Shown here: piece by piece, positions 13,796 to 21,203 of the stretch | Numbering within the stretch: position 1 is the first letter of the stretch | How the letters are laid out: each line of letters opens with the position of its first letter | NCBI GenBank assembly: GCA_022837485.1 | Contig: JALHHH010000028.1 | Span: 1 to 21,203 of the forward strand | Length of the DNA: 21,203 bases | DNA from: Bacteroidales bacterium | GTDB taxonomy: Bacteria > Bacteroidota > Bacteroidia > Bacteroidales > Lentimicrobiaceae | Direction: 5' to 3' | The notes under the pieces: model-generated | Told to the model about the DNA's origin: nothing | Seen by the model: the letters and a program-made list of their open reading frames with translations, nothing else | Database searches by the model: none | Translations under genes and position numbers: made by a program

Positions 13796-14581
13796 ATGAA
13801 TGCGTTTGAAAAAATAAGTCTTCCCGGTGTTAAAAATATCATCGTTGTTGCTTCGGGAAAAGGCGGTGTCGGTAAGTCCACTGTTTCATCCAATCTGGCA
13901 GTTGCACTGGCCCGGCAGGGATACAGAATTGCTCTTGTTGATGCCGATATTTACGGACCTTCGGTACCACGGATGTTCGGAATTGAGAACATGAAGCCTG
14001 AAGTCCGCGCAGAAGATGGAAGGGAGGTTTTAACTCCCATCGAAAAGTTCGGCGTTAAAATTATGTCTATTGGTTTCTTTGTGGAACGAAATCAGGGACT
14101 GATCTGGCGCGGACCCATGGCTGCCAATGCCATTACCCAGCTGTTTGAGAACACCCTTTGGGGCGATACCGATTATATGATTGTTGATTTCCCTCCCGGA
14201 ACCGGCGACATTCAGCTGACAACGGTCCAGAAACTGGATTTACATGGGGTTGTACTTGTCACTACTCCACAGGAAATAGCCCTGAATGATGCACGAAAAG
14301 CGGCTTCTATGTTTACAAACCATGAATTGGGCGTTCCGCTGCTGGGTATAGCCGAGAACATGTCGTGGTTCACTCCCGCTGCTCATCCGGATGAGAAATA
14401 TTACCTTTTCGGAAAAGATGGCGGGAAAAAACTGGCTTCTGAATTACACACCAGACTTCTGGGACAGATTCCAATGGTTGCTGAAATCGGAATAGCAGCC
14501 GAGGACGGACGTCCGGTATATAATATATCCGATAGCAGCATAGCGGAAGTCTTTGACCGGATTGCCGGTCAGCTGATCTGA
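13796..14581 (+). CDS. Mrp/NBP35 family P-loop ATPase (Fe-S cluster carrier)
   Basis: A 261-residue ATPase that, in its family, carries and inserts Fe-S clusters. Its motifs are Walker A SGKGGVGKST (20-29), VDADIYGPSVPRMFG, LIWRGPMAANAITQ, and VDFPPGTGDIQLT as Walker B/switch. No N-terminal MIP18/DUF59 domain is present; the protein begins about 13 residues before the P-loop strand. The position of the C-terminal CxxC that bridges the cluster in classical Mrp dimers reads ENMSWFTPAAHPDEKYYLFG, with no cysteine; other Bacteroidota copies also look like this, so cluster binding must differ if it occurs. It is last in the cluster, 117 bp after the flavoprotein. In ORP loci an Mrp protein accompanies the ferredoxin-ATPases. 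Confidence 0.9.
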   Translation: MNAFEKISLPGVKNIIVVASGKGGVGKSTVSSNLAVALARQGYRIALVDADIYGPSVPRMFGIENMKPEVRAEDGREVLTPIEKFGVKIMSIGFFVERNQGLIWRGPMAANAITQLFENTLWGDTDYMIVDFPPGTGDIQLTTVQKLDLHGVVLVTTPQEIALNDARKAASMFTNHELGVPLLGIAENMSWFTPAAHPDEKYYLFGKDGGKKLASELHTRLLGQIPMVAEIGIAAEDGRPVYNISDSSIAEVFDRIAGQLI

Positions 14582-14588
14582 CGTTCGT

Positions 14589-14640
14589 CAAAAAAAAATC
14601 CTGAATGATTCCACAGAAATCTATGGGTTCATTCGGGATT
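14589..14640 (-). terminator. Terminator between Mrp and peptidase genes
   Basis: A long imperfect hairpin at 14597-14640 has outer arms AATCCTGAATG and CATTCGGGATT with one G-U pair, continued inward with two mismatches. The A run at 14589-14598 reads as a T tract on the minus strand, so it mainly serves the peptidase gene; it may also stop the Mrp transcript. Confidence 0.75.
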
Positions 14641-14666
14641 CTTCGTTTCAGGAAAGGAAATGACGT

Positions 14667-15344
14667 TTAATCCCTTCTTCCCAGGTAAATCATAATGTAA
14701 TAAAGCAGGGTTGCGAGCGAAGCAAGAGCAGCCACCACATAGGTGTATGCTGCAAGGCGAAGGGCTTCCTGTGCTTTGGGAAGGGTTGCCGTTGTGGCAA
14801 CACCGCTTCCGTCGAGCCAGGAGATGGCACGGCGGCTTGCATCAATTTCTACCGGCAAGGTGATAAAGCTGAAAAGAGTGGTAAGTGCAAAAAGCACGAT
14901 ACCTGCCAGCAGAAGCTGAGGAAAGGTGTTGACAAGAAGAATTCCTCCAAGCAGCACCCACTGCACCCATTTGGATGCAAAACTAACCACGGGAACCAGT
15001 TTCGAACGCATCATCAGCCAGGCATAGGCTGTGGCGTGCTGTACGGCATGCCCGCATTCGTGCGCGGCAACCGCAGCAGCTGAAATGCTGCGGCCGTGGT
15101 ACACATCCGGACTCAGGTTCACCGTTTTGGTCATGGGGTTATAGTGATCGGAGAGTTCGCCCTGCACCGACACCACCTTTACGTCGTCCACGCCGCTTTC
15201 GCGAAGCATACGCTCGGCGATTTCACGCCCGCTTAATCCGTAATTAACGGGTATTTTGCTGTATTCTCTGAATTTCGATTTGAGTCTGGCGCCTACTGCC
15301 CAGCTGAGCAGCATAAAAACACCAAAAATTAAAAGATATGCCAT
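14667..15344 (-). CDS. Membrane zinc metallopeptidase, YugP-like
   Basis: A 225-residue integral membrane protein. Residues 1-18 form a first hydrophobic segment. The motif HECGH (95-99), in AAAVAAHECGHAVQHA, is the zinc-binding HExxH form of this family. Hydrophobic segments at about 117-160 and a C-terminal one (AAYTYVVAALASLATLLYYIMIYLG) indicate about four membrane spans. The LPVEIDASRRA stretch after the third span is conserved in the family and probably supplies the third zinc ligand (Glu). Length fits YugP/DUF-type neutral zinc peptidases, whose physiological targets are not well known. It lies downstream of the carbonic-anhydrase-like gene on the same strand and ends at a strong terminator. 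Confidence 0.9.
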   Translation of the reverse strand: MAYLLIFGVFMLLSWAVGARLKSKFREYSKIPVNYGLSGREIAERMLRESGVDDVKVVSVQGELSDHYNPMTKTVNLSPDVYHGRSISAAAVAAHECGHAVQHATAYAWLMMRSKLVPVVSFASKWVQWVLLGGILLVNTFPQLLLAGIVLFALTTLFSFITLPVEIDASRRAISWLDGSGVATTATLPKAQEALRLAAYTYVVAALASLATLLYYIMIYLGRRD

Positions 15345-15378
15345 CGGTTAATTGTTTTTCTGAACACTAATTCGATCA

Positions 15379-15402
15379 AAAAGTCTGCCATGTCTGACTT
15401 TT
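15379..15402 (-). terminator. Possible terminator between carbonic-anhydrase-like and peptidase genes
   Basis: AAAAGTC and GACTTTT pair around a 10-base loop, with A and T runs at the ends. The GC core is short, so this is weak evidence; it could instead be an operator in front of the peptidase gene. Confidence 0.35.
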
Positions 15403-15443
15403 GACATAATGACAGCAGCACGCCCCGGATAATCCGGAATTTG

Positions 15444-15977
15444 TCAGTCAACCGGCCGGATCTGCGGATCGTGCCAGCTGGCATACATGGTATAGCTCTT
15501 CGAAATGCGGTTTACCTGCCCTTCAAGCAAGCCGGTATCAAGGGTTTTTATTTTTTTTGCAGGAATGCCGGCATATACGCTTCCCGTCTCCACCACGGTT
15601 CCCTGGGAGACGACAGCACCTGCAGCGATTATGGAATTGCTTTCCACCACCACATCGTCCATCACTATTGCACCCATACCAATCAGTACGTTGTCTTTAA
15701 TTGTGCATCCGTGAACTATGGCATTGTGTGCAATGGAAACGTTATTCCCAATGTTAACCGGAGATTTCTGATACGTACAGTGAATTACCGCACCATCCTG
15801 AATATTGACGTTATTTCCTATTTTGATGTAATGCACATCACCACGGACAACTGCATTGAACCACACGCTGCAGTTATCGCCCATTTCAACCTCGCCGACA
15901 ACGGTAGCGTTTTCAGCTAAAAAACAATTTTTTCCAAACTTAGGGTGAATCCCTTTTACTGCTTTTATAAGTGCCAT
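15444..15977 (-). CDS. Gamma-class carbonic anhydrase-like hexapeptide protein (YrdA/PaaY type)
   Basis: A 177-residue left-handed beta-helix protein. Hexapeptide repeats run from about residue 12 to 135 (e.g. VVGEVEMGDNCSVW, IGMGAIVMDD, AAGAVVSQG). The metal site is complete: His66 in AVIHCTY, and His84 and His89 in SIAHNAIVHG with the five-residue spacing of gamma-carbonic anhydrases. The active-site Arg45 and Asp47 (VRGDVHYIKIG) and Gln60 are also kept. The acidic loop of archaeal Cam is absent, as in the CamH/YrdA group, where activity is variable. It probably forms a cytoplasmic trimer with Zn or Fe. The protein is complete, and its start is preceded by a 120-bp spacer after nadB. Hydration of CO2 is plausible but not certain for this group. 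Confidence 0.9.
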   Translation of the reverse strand: MALIKAVKGIHPKFGKNCFLAENATVVGEVEMGDNCSVWFNAVVRGDVHYIKIGNNVNIQDGAVIHCTYQKSPVNIGNNVSIAHNAIVHGCTIKDNVLIGMGAIVMDDVVVESNSIIAAGAVVSQGTVVETGSVYAGIPAKKIKTLDTGLLEGQVNRISKSYTMYASWHDPQIRPVD

Positions 15978-16097
15978 GAGGCTTTTGTTATTGATGCTGA
16001 TATTAAAATACTTATTTCAGAATGCCGGGTCACTTTTCCCGGTTCGGGAAGGGGCAAATCCGGCTCACACGAAATAACGCCTGTACCGGTGAATTGT

Positions 16098-17675
16098 TCA
16101 GAAGTTTTTATACTGCCGGGGGTAGTCGATACTGTGGTGCAAACCCCGGCTTTCCTTCCGGTCCATCGCCATTTGAATGATAAGTCCTGCTACGTTAAGC
16201 AGATTCCGGAGTTCACAAATTTTCTCGGTAAGAACCGATTTTTCATACAAATCCTCGGTTTCTGCGTACAGGATATGCAAACGATCCTGAGCCCGTTTCA
16301 GCCGAAGGTTCGAACGTACAATACCAACGTAGTTGCTCATGATACCCTGAAGCTCCCGCAGCGATTGGGTTATCAGCACCATTTCTTCATTATAAACGGT
16401 ACCCAGGGCATTCCAGTCGGGAATACTATTATTGAAGGAAATGGATTTTATCCGGGAAACGGCATCCTGCGATGCACGGTGTGAAAAAACAAGAGACTCC
16501 AGAAGTGAATTGGAAGCAAGGCGGTTAGCTCCGTGAAGTCCGGTGCTTGAACATTCCCCTGAAGCATAGAGGTTACGAATATTGCTTCGGCCGTACTCAT
16601 CTACTTTTATACCTCCGCATGTATAGTGAGCTGCCGGCACAATGGGTATCATATCCCGGGTGATGTCGATGCCAATGCTGAGACATTTAGCATAAATCGC
16701 GGGAAAATGGTTTAGAATTACCTGTTTGTCGATGTGCCTGGCATCCAGATATAAATAATCATCGCCGCTGATCTTCATTTCATTATCGATTGCCCGTGCC
16801 ACGATATCACGGGGGGCAAGGGAGAGACGGGAATCATACTTCTGCATAAACTCCTTACCGGAGAATGTCTTTAAAACAGCGCCGGATCCGCGTAATGCCT
16901 CGGTAATCAGAAATGAAGGTTTTTCGGCAGGATTGTAAAGCGAAGTAGGATGAAATTGTATAAACTCCATTTTCTCTATAATCCCTCCGGCCCGTTTCAC
17001 CATAGCGATACCGTCACCCGTTGCTACCGGAGGATTGGTTGTAGTTGCATACACATTCCCTGCTCCTCCGGTTGCTACCATGGTAGTTCGTGCCAGTACC
17101 GTCATAATCTGGTGGTTGGATTTATTAAGCACGTAGGCACCAAAACACTCAATCTCTTCCGAACCAGTCTCCTGATCAATGCCCAGATGATGCTGTGTCA
17201 GCAGATCAATAGCGAAGTGATTTTCGAGAATTTCTATGTTTTTGTTCTCGTATACGCGCTGTAATAAGATGTTCTCAATCTCTGCACCGGTCTGGTCTTT
17301 ATGATGCAGTACCCGGAATTCGGAATGCCCCCCTTCTTTTGCCAGGTCGTAGCGGCCGGATGAGTTTTTATCAAATTCGACTCCAAGAGCAATAAGTTCC
17401 TTAATACGGCTGGTTGATTCCGTAATGGTAATCCGCACAATCTCGGGATCGCTCAGATCATCGCCGGCAATCATGGTATCGCGAATGTGCTTCTCGTATG
17501 TATCCGGAGTGTACATCACGGCTGCAATGCCCCCCTGGGCGTAACGGGTAGCTCCTTCAACCGCCTCACTCTTGGTAACAATACACACTTTCCCTGCCGA
17601 AGCTGCCTTCAACGCGTAACTGAGTCCGGCAATACCCGTACCTATCACCAGAAAATCGACTTTCTTCCGTATCAT
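16098..17675 (-). CDS. nadB: L-aspartate oxidase
   Basis: A 525-residue FAD enzyme that oxidises L-aspartate to iminoaspartate, the first step of de novo NAD synthesis; it can use fumarate as acceptor without oxygen. The N-terminus holds the FAD motif VIGTGIAGLSYALKAA and ATRYAQGGIAAVM. The centre has HKDQTGAEIE, MEFIQFHPTSLY, TEALRGSGAVL and PRDIVARAID, all conserved in NadB and the related succinate dehydrogenase flavoproteins. IVPAAHYTCGGIKVDEYGR and LYASGECSSTGLHGANRLASNSLLES then complete the active site, and a helical C-terminal domain follows. A TTG at 17681 could add two residues; the ATG at 17675 is the better start and lies 22 bases after a TAnnTTTG box. The partner genes nadA and nadC are not in the window. 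Confidence 0.95.
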   Translation of the reverse strand: MIRKKVDFLVIGTGIAGLSYALKAASAGKVCIVTKSEAVEGATRYAQGGIAAVMYTPDTYEKHIRDTMIAGDDLSDPEIVRITITESTSRIKELIALGVEFDKNSSGRYDLAKEGGHSEFRVLHHKDQTGAEIENILLQRVYENKNIEILENHFAIDLLTQHHLGIDQETGSEEIECFGAYVLNKSNHQIMTVLARTTMVATGGAGNVYATTTNPPVATGDGIAMVKRAGGIIEKMEFIQFHPTSLYNPAEKPSFLITEALRGSGAVLKTFSGKEFMQKYDSRLSLAPRDIVARAIDNEMKISGDDYLYLDARHIDKQVILNHFPAIYAKCLSIGIDITRDMIPIVPAAHYTCGGIKVDEYGRSNIRNLYASGECSSTGLHGANRLASNSLLESLVFSHRASQDAVSRIKSISFNNSIPDWNALGTVYNEEMVLITQSLRELQGIMSNYVGIVRSNLRLKRAQDRLHILYAETEDLYEKSVLTEKICELRNLLNVAGLIIQMAMDRKESRGLHHSIDYPRQYKNF

Positions 17676-17696
17676 AAGCAATCGTTAAAACCGTTT

Positions 17697-17704
17697 CAAA
17701 CCTA
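17697..17704 (-). promoter_or_regulatory. -7 promoter element of nadB
   Basis: On the minus strand this reads TAGGTTTG, a match to TAnnTTTG, 21 bases before the nadB ATG. A T-rich stretch lies about 21 bases further upstream where the -33 element is expected. Confidence 0.55.
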
Positions 17705-18033
17705 CATGATTATTCAATTCCGCAGAAAAACATCACGGAATAAATTTTCCGCGAAAGCGTAAAAACCGGCGAAAAACCTGTCCTTCATGCTTTAACAAGT
17801 TATAAACCGGTATCTATTATTTTCGGAACCTTGTTGATTGGCATTTACTTTCAGCAATATAAAAAACCGACTTGCATTAGAAGGCTACTGAAATATAAAA
17901 TTAACACAAAGCACAGCAGTAATGTCATTCAACGCCTTGCTTTTGTCACACCATTCATCATTTAGGACATATGCGCAATCACATCTGCAGGCAGTCTTTT
18001 CAACAGGGTTAAAGAGCCGGCACTTCAAAACAC

Positions 18034-18041
18034 TATCTTTG
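18034..18041 (+). promoter_or_regulatory. -7 promoter element of membrane-protein gene
   Basis: TATCTTTG matches TAnnTTTG, 64 bases before the ATG at 18106. A -33 TTTG was not found at the usual distance. Confidence 0.5.
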
Positions 18042-18105
18042 CATGGAACGCAGGCTGTTTAGCCGAAATATTAATCATATCCGGATTCCCAAAACCTAAA
18101 GTGTG

Positions 18106-19413
18106 ATGATCAGGAAAATTTCTCCGGCAGCCATTACCATCGGCCTGATCATGGCAATCATGGTTTACGTATCGTCCAACATTAACTGGGGCGATAACCG
18201 CTGGAAAGGAATTCTTGAGTCGGATGCAAAGGGATATTATGCCTATCTTCCGGCGGTTTTCATCTATCACGACCTTAATTTTGGCTTCTTCGATTCGATT
18301 GAAAAGGGGGCTTATTACGACGAGAACTTTTTTTACGACTACAGGGCTTTTGTAAATGGCTCGTATATAAGCAAGTACTATGCAGGGACGGCTCTGGCGC
18401 AGCTCCCTTTTTTCTTTACTGCCCATGGCTTGAGTCTTGCCGGCGGATCCGTAGCCGACGGGTATTCGCGGACATACATGATCTTCGTAAACCTGGCAGC
18501 GCTGTTCTACCTGCTTGCCGGGCTTATCTTCCTTAACCGCACCCTGCTCCATTTTGGTATATCGGAACGACACAGAATCCTGGTACTGATTACCTCAGTT
18601 TTCGGCACCAATCTTTTCTTTTATGCAACTGCCGAACCAGGCATGTCGCACGTGTTTTCGTTCGGGTTCATCTCATCCTTTTTTTATTTTGCCGTTCGAT
18701 ATTTCCGAAAGCCGTCGGCTGGTCTTATTCCTGTGCTGTTCTTTCTGTCAGGTATGATTGTCCTGATACGGCCTGTAAACGGCATTGTATTGCTTGCGCT
18801 TCCCATGGCTGCAGGAGGAAGCAGGGAACTGATGGAAGGGATAAAGGCCGGCTTTGCAAAGGTACCGGCACTGGCCGGCGGGTTACTGCTTCTAATAGCC
18901 CTTGTTTCGGTTCAGCTGATTTATTACAAAATGGCAACGGGCAAGTTTCTTGTCTACTCATACCTAGGCGAAGGCTTTGATTTCCTCAGGCCTCATTTTG
19001 CCGACATACTGTTCAGTTTTCGAAAAGGTCTCTTCGTATATACGCCGGTTTATCTTCTGTCCTTTGCGGGATGTTTTTATCTGTGGAAAGCAAAGCGCTT
19101 TGTGTTTTATTCATGGCTGGCGTTTTTCATTCTGATAACCTGGATTTTTTCATCCTGGAGTAACTGGTACTATGGAGGCAGCTTTTCTTCAAGGGTTTAC
19201 GTTGAATTCCTGCCATTTTTTATGTTGCTACAGGGGATGGCATTTCAATTTACACGCGACAGGATAATACGAAAGGTGCTTTTTGGGGTAACTGCAGTTT
19301 TAATTCTTCTCTGTCAGATACAAACCTACCAGTACCGGCACCATCACATCCACTGGTCGGATATGACCCGGGAGATGTATTTTGATGTGTTTCTGCGCGT
19401 CGACAGAATATAA
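18106..19413 (+). CDS. Multi-pass membrane protein, GT-C glycosyltransferase-like
   Basis: A 435-residue protein with about ten hydrophobic segments, the first at residues 7-25. The following loop reads ESDAKGYYAYLPA (38-50); an acidic residue in this first extracytoplasmic loop is the catalytic hallmark of GT-C enzymes (PMT/ArnT-like), so Asp40 is a candidate base. Later loops carry EPGMSHVFSFGF, RPVNGIVLLALP, FRKGLFVYTPVYLLS and WSNWYYGGSFSSRVYVEFLPFF, rich in aromatic residues as in lipid-linked sugar transferases. The C-terminus is cytoplasmic-like and short. It is likely to transfer a sugar from a polyprenyl carrier to a surface glycan or lipid, but donor and acceptor cannot be told. A GTG at 18103 could serve as start one codon earlier. 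It is a single gene convergent with sucB. Confidence 0.7.
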   Translation: MIRKISPAAITIGLIMAIMVYVSSNINWGDNRWKGILESDAKGYYAYLPAVFIYHDLNFGFFDSIEKGAYYDENFFYDYRAFVNGSYISKYYAGTALAQLPFFFTAHGLSLAGGSVADGYSRTYMIFVNLAALFYLLAGLIFLNRTLLHFGISERHRILVLITSVFGTNLFFYATAEPGMSHVFSFGFISSFFYFAVRYFRKPSAGLIPVLFFLSGMIVLIRPVNGIVLLALPMAAGGSRELMEGIKAGFAKVPALAGGLLLLIALVSVQLIYYKMATGKFLVYSYLGEGFDFLRPHFADILFSFRKGLFVYTPVYLLSFAGCFYLWKAKRFVFYSWLAFFILITWIFSSWSNWYYGGSFSSRVYVEFLPFFMLLQGMAFQFTRDRIIRKVLFGVTAVLILLCQIQTYQYRHHHIHWSDMTREMYFDVFLRVDRI

Positions 19414-19439
19414 AAAAGCCTCCGAATCCAAGGAGGCTT
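19412..19439 (-). terminator. Terminator shared by sucB and the membrane-protein gene
   Basis: AAGCCTCC and GGAGGCTT pair around an 8-base loop. The A run at 19412-19417 gives a T tract on the minus strand, so it fits the end of sucB at 19463. The plus-strand side has only scattered T. Confidence 0.85.
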
Positions 19440-19462
19440 CATGAGTTTTATCCTTTTTCCGG

Positions 19463-20740
19463 TTAAAATCCTAACAGGGTTTCCATAGGGTCCTGACCGT
19501 TGAACAACATTTTCTCCGGATTTTCGAGAAGCTCTTTCACTTTTACAAGAAAGCCTACCGATTCACGTCCATCGATTACGCGGTGGTCGTAAGAAAGAGC
19601 TACGTACATCATGGGGGCGATTACCACTTGTCCGTCAAGAGCTACAGGTCGTTCGATGATATTGTGCATCCCGAGAATAGCGCTTTGCGGGGGATTAATA
19701 ATGGGAGTCGACATCATGGATCCGAAAACGCCTCCATTGGTGATGGTGAATGTACCTCCGGTCATATCGTCAATGGTAATTTTATTGTCGCGTGCTTTAA
19801 TGGCCAGCTCTTTGATTTTTTTCTCGATTTCGGCCAGGCTGAGGCTTTCTGCATTACGCACCACAGGAACAACAAGTCCTTTCGGGGCGCTTACGGCAAT
19901 GCCGATATCGGCGTAATCATAATATACCATTTCATCCCCGTCGATCATGGCATTCACCTGCGGGTAATGTCCAAGGGCGATGGTAATTGCCTTGGTAAAA
20001 AGCGACATAAAACCGAGGGAAACGCCATAGGTCTCCTTAAAGCGATCGTTGTATTTCCTTCGCATTTCCATGATACGGCTCATATTCACCTCATTGAAGG
20101 TTGTAAGCATGGCCGTTTCATTCTTTACGGCTACCAGACGTTGCGAAAGTTTCTGCCGGAGTGTGCTCATCTTCTTTCGTTCGCTGTTGCGGGTACCCCC
20201 CCAGGCAGGTACCGCAGCGGGTGCCTGACTTCCGGAAGCAGAAGATTTGGAACCGGCCACTTCGGCGATATCGGCTTTTTCAATACGGATATGACGAATG
20301 TAATCGAAGATATCGTTTTCGTTTACATTCATTTCCTGCATAACTTTACGTGCAAGCGGGGTAACGTTGAGTTTTCCTTCAGCAAGGGCATTTGGCTTTT
20401 CCGCGACTGGTTCGGTATCCCTGGCTTGTTCCTTTTCCTGAGGTTTTTCCGTTTGTTTTTTTTCTGATTCCTGCTTTGGCGAAGGTGCCAGGGCAGCGGG
20501 GGCTGCAGAAGTATCGATTTTTGCGACGACTTCTCCCACTTTTATGGTTTCACCGGCTTCGACAAGTAAATGGATGGATCCTGCCTCCGGGGCATTAATG
20601 GTAAGTGTAGCTTTATCCGAGTCGATTTCAGCGATTTCGGCATCCTTCTCAACATACTCTCCATCCTTCACCAGCCATGTTGCCAGCTGAACTTCCGAAA
20701 TGGATTCTCCCGGGCTGGGAACTTTAACTTCGATACTCAT
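19463..20740 (-). CDS. sucB: Dihydrolipoyllysine succinyltransferase, E2 of 2-oxoglutarate dehydrogenase
   Basis: A 425-residue E2 subunit that transfers the succinyl group from lipoyl to CoA in the citric acid cycle. Residues 1-77 are a lipoyl domain with the modified Lys43 in DSDKATL. A charged Pro/Lys/Glu-rich linker (80-118) follows. The peripheral subunit-binding region (NVTPLARKVMQEMNVNENDI) then runs into DYIRHIRIEKADI, without the usual G-T-G-x-x-G-R-I. The catalytic domain (about 185-425) ends with SYDHRVIDGRESVGF, giving His386 and Asp390 of the H-x-x-x-D-G site. It starts 11 bases after the stop of the E1 gene, a normal sucA-sucB operon on the minus strand, and ends before a shared terminator. 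E2 of another 2-oxo acid dehydrogenase is less likely given the E1 partner. Confidence 0.93.
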   Translation of the reverse strand: MSIEVKVPSPGESISEVQLATWLVKDGEYVEKDAEIAEIDSDKATLTINAPEAGSIHLLVEAGETIKVGEVVAKIDTSAAPAALAPSPKQESEKKQTEKPQEKEQARDTEPVAEKPNALAEGKLNVTPLARKVMQEMNVNENDIFDYIRHIRIEKADIAEVAGSKSSASGSQAPAAVPAWGGTRNSERKKMSTLRQKLSQRLVAVKNETAMLTTFNEVNMSRIMEMRRKYNDRFKETYGVSLGFMSLFTKAITIALGHYPQVNAMIDGDEMVYYDYADIGIAVSAPKGLVVPVVRNAESLSLAEIEKKIKELAIKARDNKITIDDMTGGTFTITNGGVFGSMMSTPIINPPQSAILGMHNIIERPVALDGQVVIAPMMYVALSYDHRVIDGRESVGFLVKVKELLENPEKMLFNGQDPMETLLGF

Positions 20741-20751
20741 TCCTGAAATTT

Positions 20752-21203
20752 TTATGCGTTTTTAACTGGTTCTGCTATGATTGACCATTCGTGTGGTGCG
20801 CATACCATTTTGCAGATCACATTTGCATTCGGGCAGGTACATTCGCCGAACGACTTTTCAATAATTTTACGTTGCCTGATGGCATGTAGTCGGGGTGAAC
20901 CGGTTGCCGGGCTTCCGCTTTCGGGGCGGGCCACCAGCAGCAGGTCGGTATGCTTAAAGTTGCGCATTATAAATGACCAAGCGCCCATGTTTGCCGGTTC
21001 TTCCTGTGCCCAAACATGTTTTTCGGCATTCGGGTACCGGTCGAGAACGGCTTTTATCTGTGCATTGGGGAACGGGTAGAGTTGTTCGATCCGAACAATT
21101 GCTTCAGAGGTTCCTCTTTTCTGCCGTTCTTCGATAAGATCATAATAGAGTTTCCCGGATGTAAAAATCACCCGTTTTACTTTGGCGGGGTCTGCCTGTT
21201 CAT
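20752..21203 (-). CDS. sucA: 2-oxoglutarate dehydrogenase E1 component, C-terminal part (5' end outside window)
   Basis: The frame runs from the right edge through 150 codons to TAA at 20752-20754. It shows the C-terminal end of the thiamine-diphosphate E1: KRVIFTSGKLYYDLIEERQKR, VRIEQLYPFPNAQIKAVLDRYP, WAQEEPANMGAWSFI, and the closing RPESGSPATGSPRLHAIRQRKIIEKSFG, all conserved in SucA. The final 'SGSPATGSPRLH' is the usual tail region; a Cys-containing extension (CTCPNANVICKMVCAPHEWSIIAEPVKNA) of about 30 residues follows and is not typical. E1 decarboxylates 2-oxoglutarate and passes the succinyl group to the lipoyl arm of SucB, encoded next. No start is visible here; the gene continues to the right. 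Confidence 0.93.
   Translation of the reverse strand, partial: EQADPAKVKRVIFTSGKLYYDLIEERQKRGTSEAIVRIEQLYPFPNAQIKAVLDRYPNAEKHVWAQEEPANMGAWSFIMRNFKHTDLLLVARPESGSPATGSPRLHAIRQRKIIEKSFGECTCPNANVICKMVCAPHEWSIIAEPVKNA

Larger units (their letters stand above)
17676..18105. other. Spacer between divergent nadB and membrane-protein genes
   Basis: About 430 bases, AT-rich, with stops in all frames of any length. It holds a promoter box at each end (17697-17704 minus, 18034-18041 plus). I see no RNA gene, repeat array or insertion sequence in the middle. Confidence 0.6.

Noticed and set aside
16033..16053. Hairpin CTTTTCCCG/CGGGAAGGG as nadB terminator
   Set aside because: The stem has two G-U pairs and there is no T tract on the minus strand after it, so a terminator call is not supported.
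15945..16484. Plus-strand open frame of 179 codons
   Set aside because: It runs opposite the conserved 3' half of nadB and the spacer after it; no recognisable protein.
17682..18102. Small RNA or missed gene in the 427-bp spacer
   Set aside because: No sizeable open frame, tRNA-like fold or strong terminator was found apart from the two flanking promoter boxes.
19583..20467. Long plus-strand open frame of 294 codons
   Set aside because: It is the antisense shadow of sucB, is low-complexity in translation (His/Phe-rich), and has no family resemblance.
1..21203. CRISPR array, insertion sequence, prophage or attachment site
   Set aside because: No spaced direct-repeat array, transposase, integrase or phage structural gene was seen on either strand.

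Overview
The window looks like a chromosomal piece of an anaerobic member of the Bacteroidota, probably Bacteroidales-like. The BamA barrel followed by two OmpH/Skp genes, the 2-oxoglutarate dehydrogenase E1/E2 pair, and the Bacteroidota -7 promoter motif TAnnTTTG upstream of several genes all support this. No tRNA, rRNA, CRISPR array or insertion sequence was seen.

Layout. Positions 1-2691 hold one open frame that is a chimera. An AT-rich coiled-coil and nuclease-like protein is joined in frame, at a shared I-E-I-D-E stretch near 1018-1036, to the last two POTRA domains and barrel of BamA. Two periplasmic OmpH/Skp chaperones follow (2823-3966), ending in a UUCG-loop terminator that sits back to back with the terminator of a minus-strand cold-shock gene. 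A small uncharacterised protein (4419-4901) and a minus-strand acyl-CoA thioesterase come next.

The most interesting part is 5425-14581, thirteen plus-strand genes. They encode a DUF134 winged-helix regulator, three NifX/NifB-type small proteins, a DUF5320-type protein with an RG-rich tail, a ferritin-like protein, a 1-Cys-type peroxiredoxin, two ParA/MinD-like ATPases each carrying two 4Fe-4S motifs, an ATP:corrinoid adenosyltransferase broken by one in-frame TAA, a methionine gamma-lyase-like enzyme, a CoA-disulfide-reductase-like flavoprotein and an Mrp/NBP35 ATPase. NifX-family proteins with ferredoxin-bearing ATPases and Mrp recall the 'orange protein' (ORP) loci of anaerobes such as Desulfovibrio. 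Here they are combined with oxygen defence and with enzymes that could supply and handle reduced sulfur. I infer a metal-sulfur cluster assembly or trafficking island, probably controlled by the DUF134 protein; no function can be proved from sequence alone. A perfect 7-bp inverted repeat straddles the promoter of its first gene.

Positions 14667-17675 are ordinary minus-strand genes: a YugP-like zinc peptidase, a gamma-carbonic-anhydrase-like protein and L-aspartate oxidase. A 427-bp spacer with divergent promoters precedes a plus-strand multi-pass membrane protein resembling GT-C glycosyltransferases. The window ends with minus-strand sucB and the C-terminal part of sucA, which runs off the right edge.
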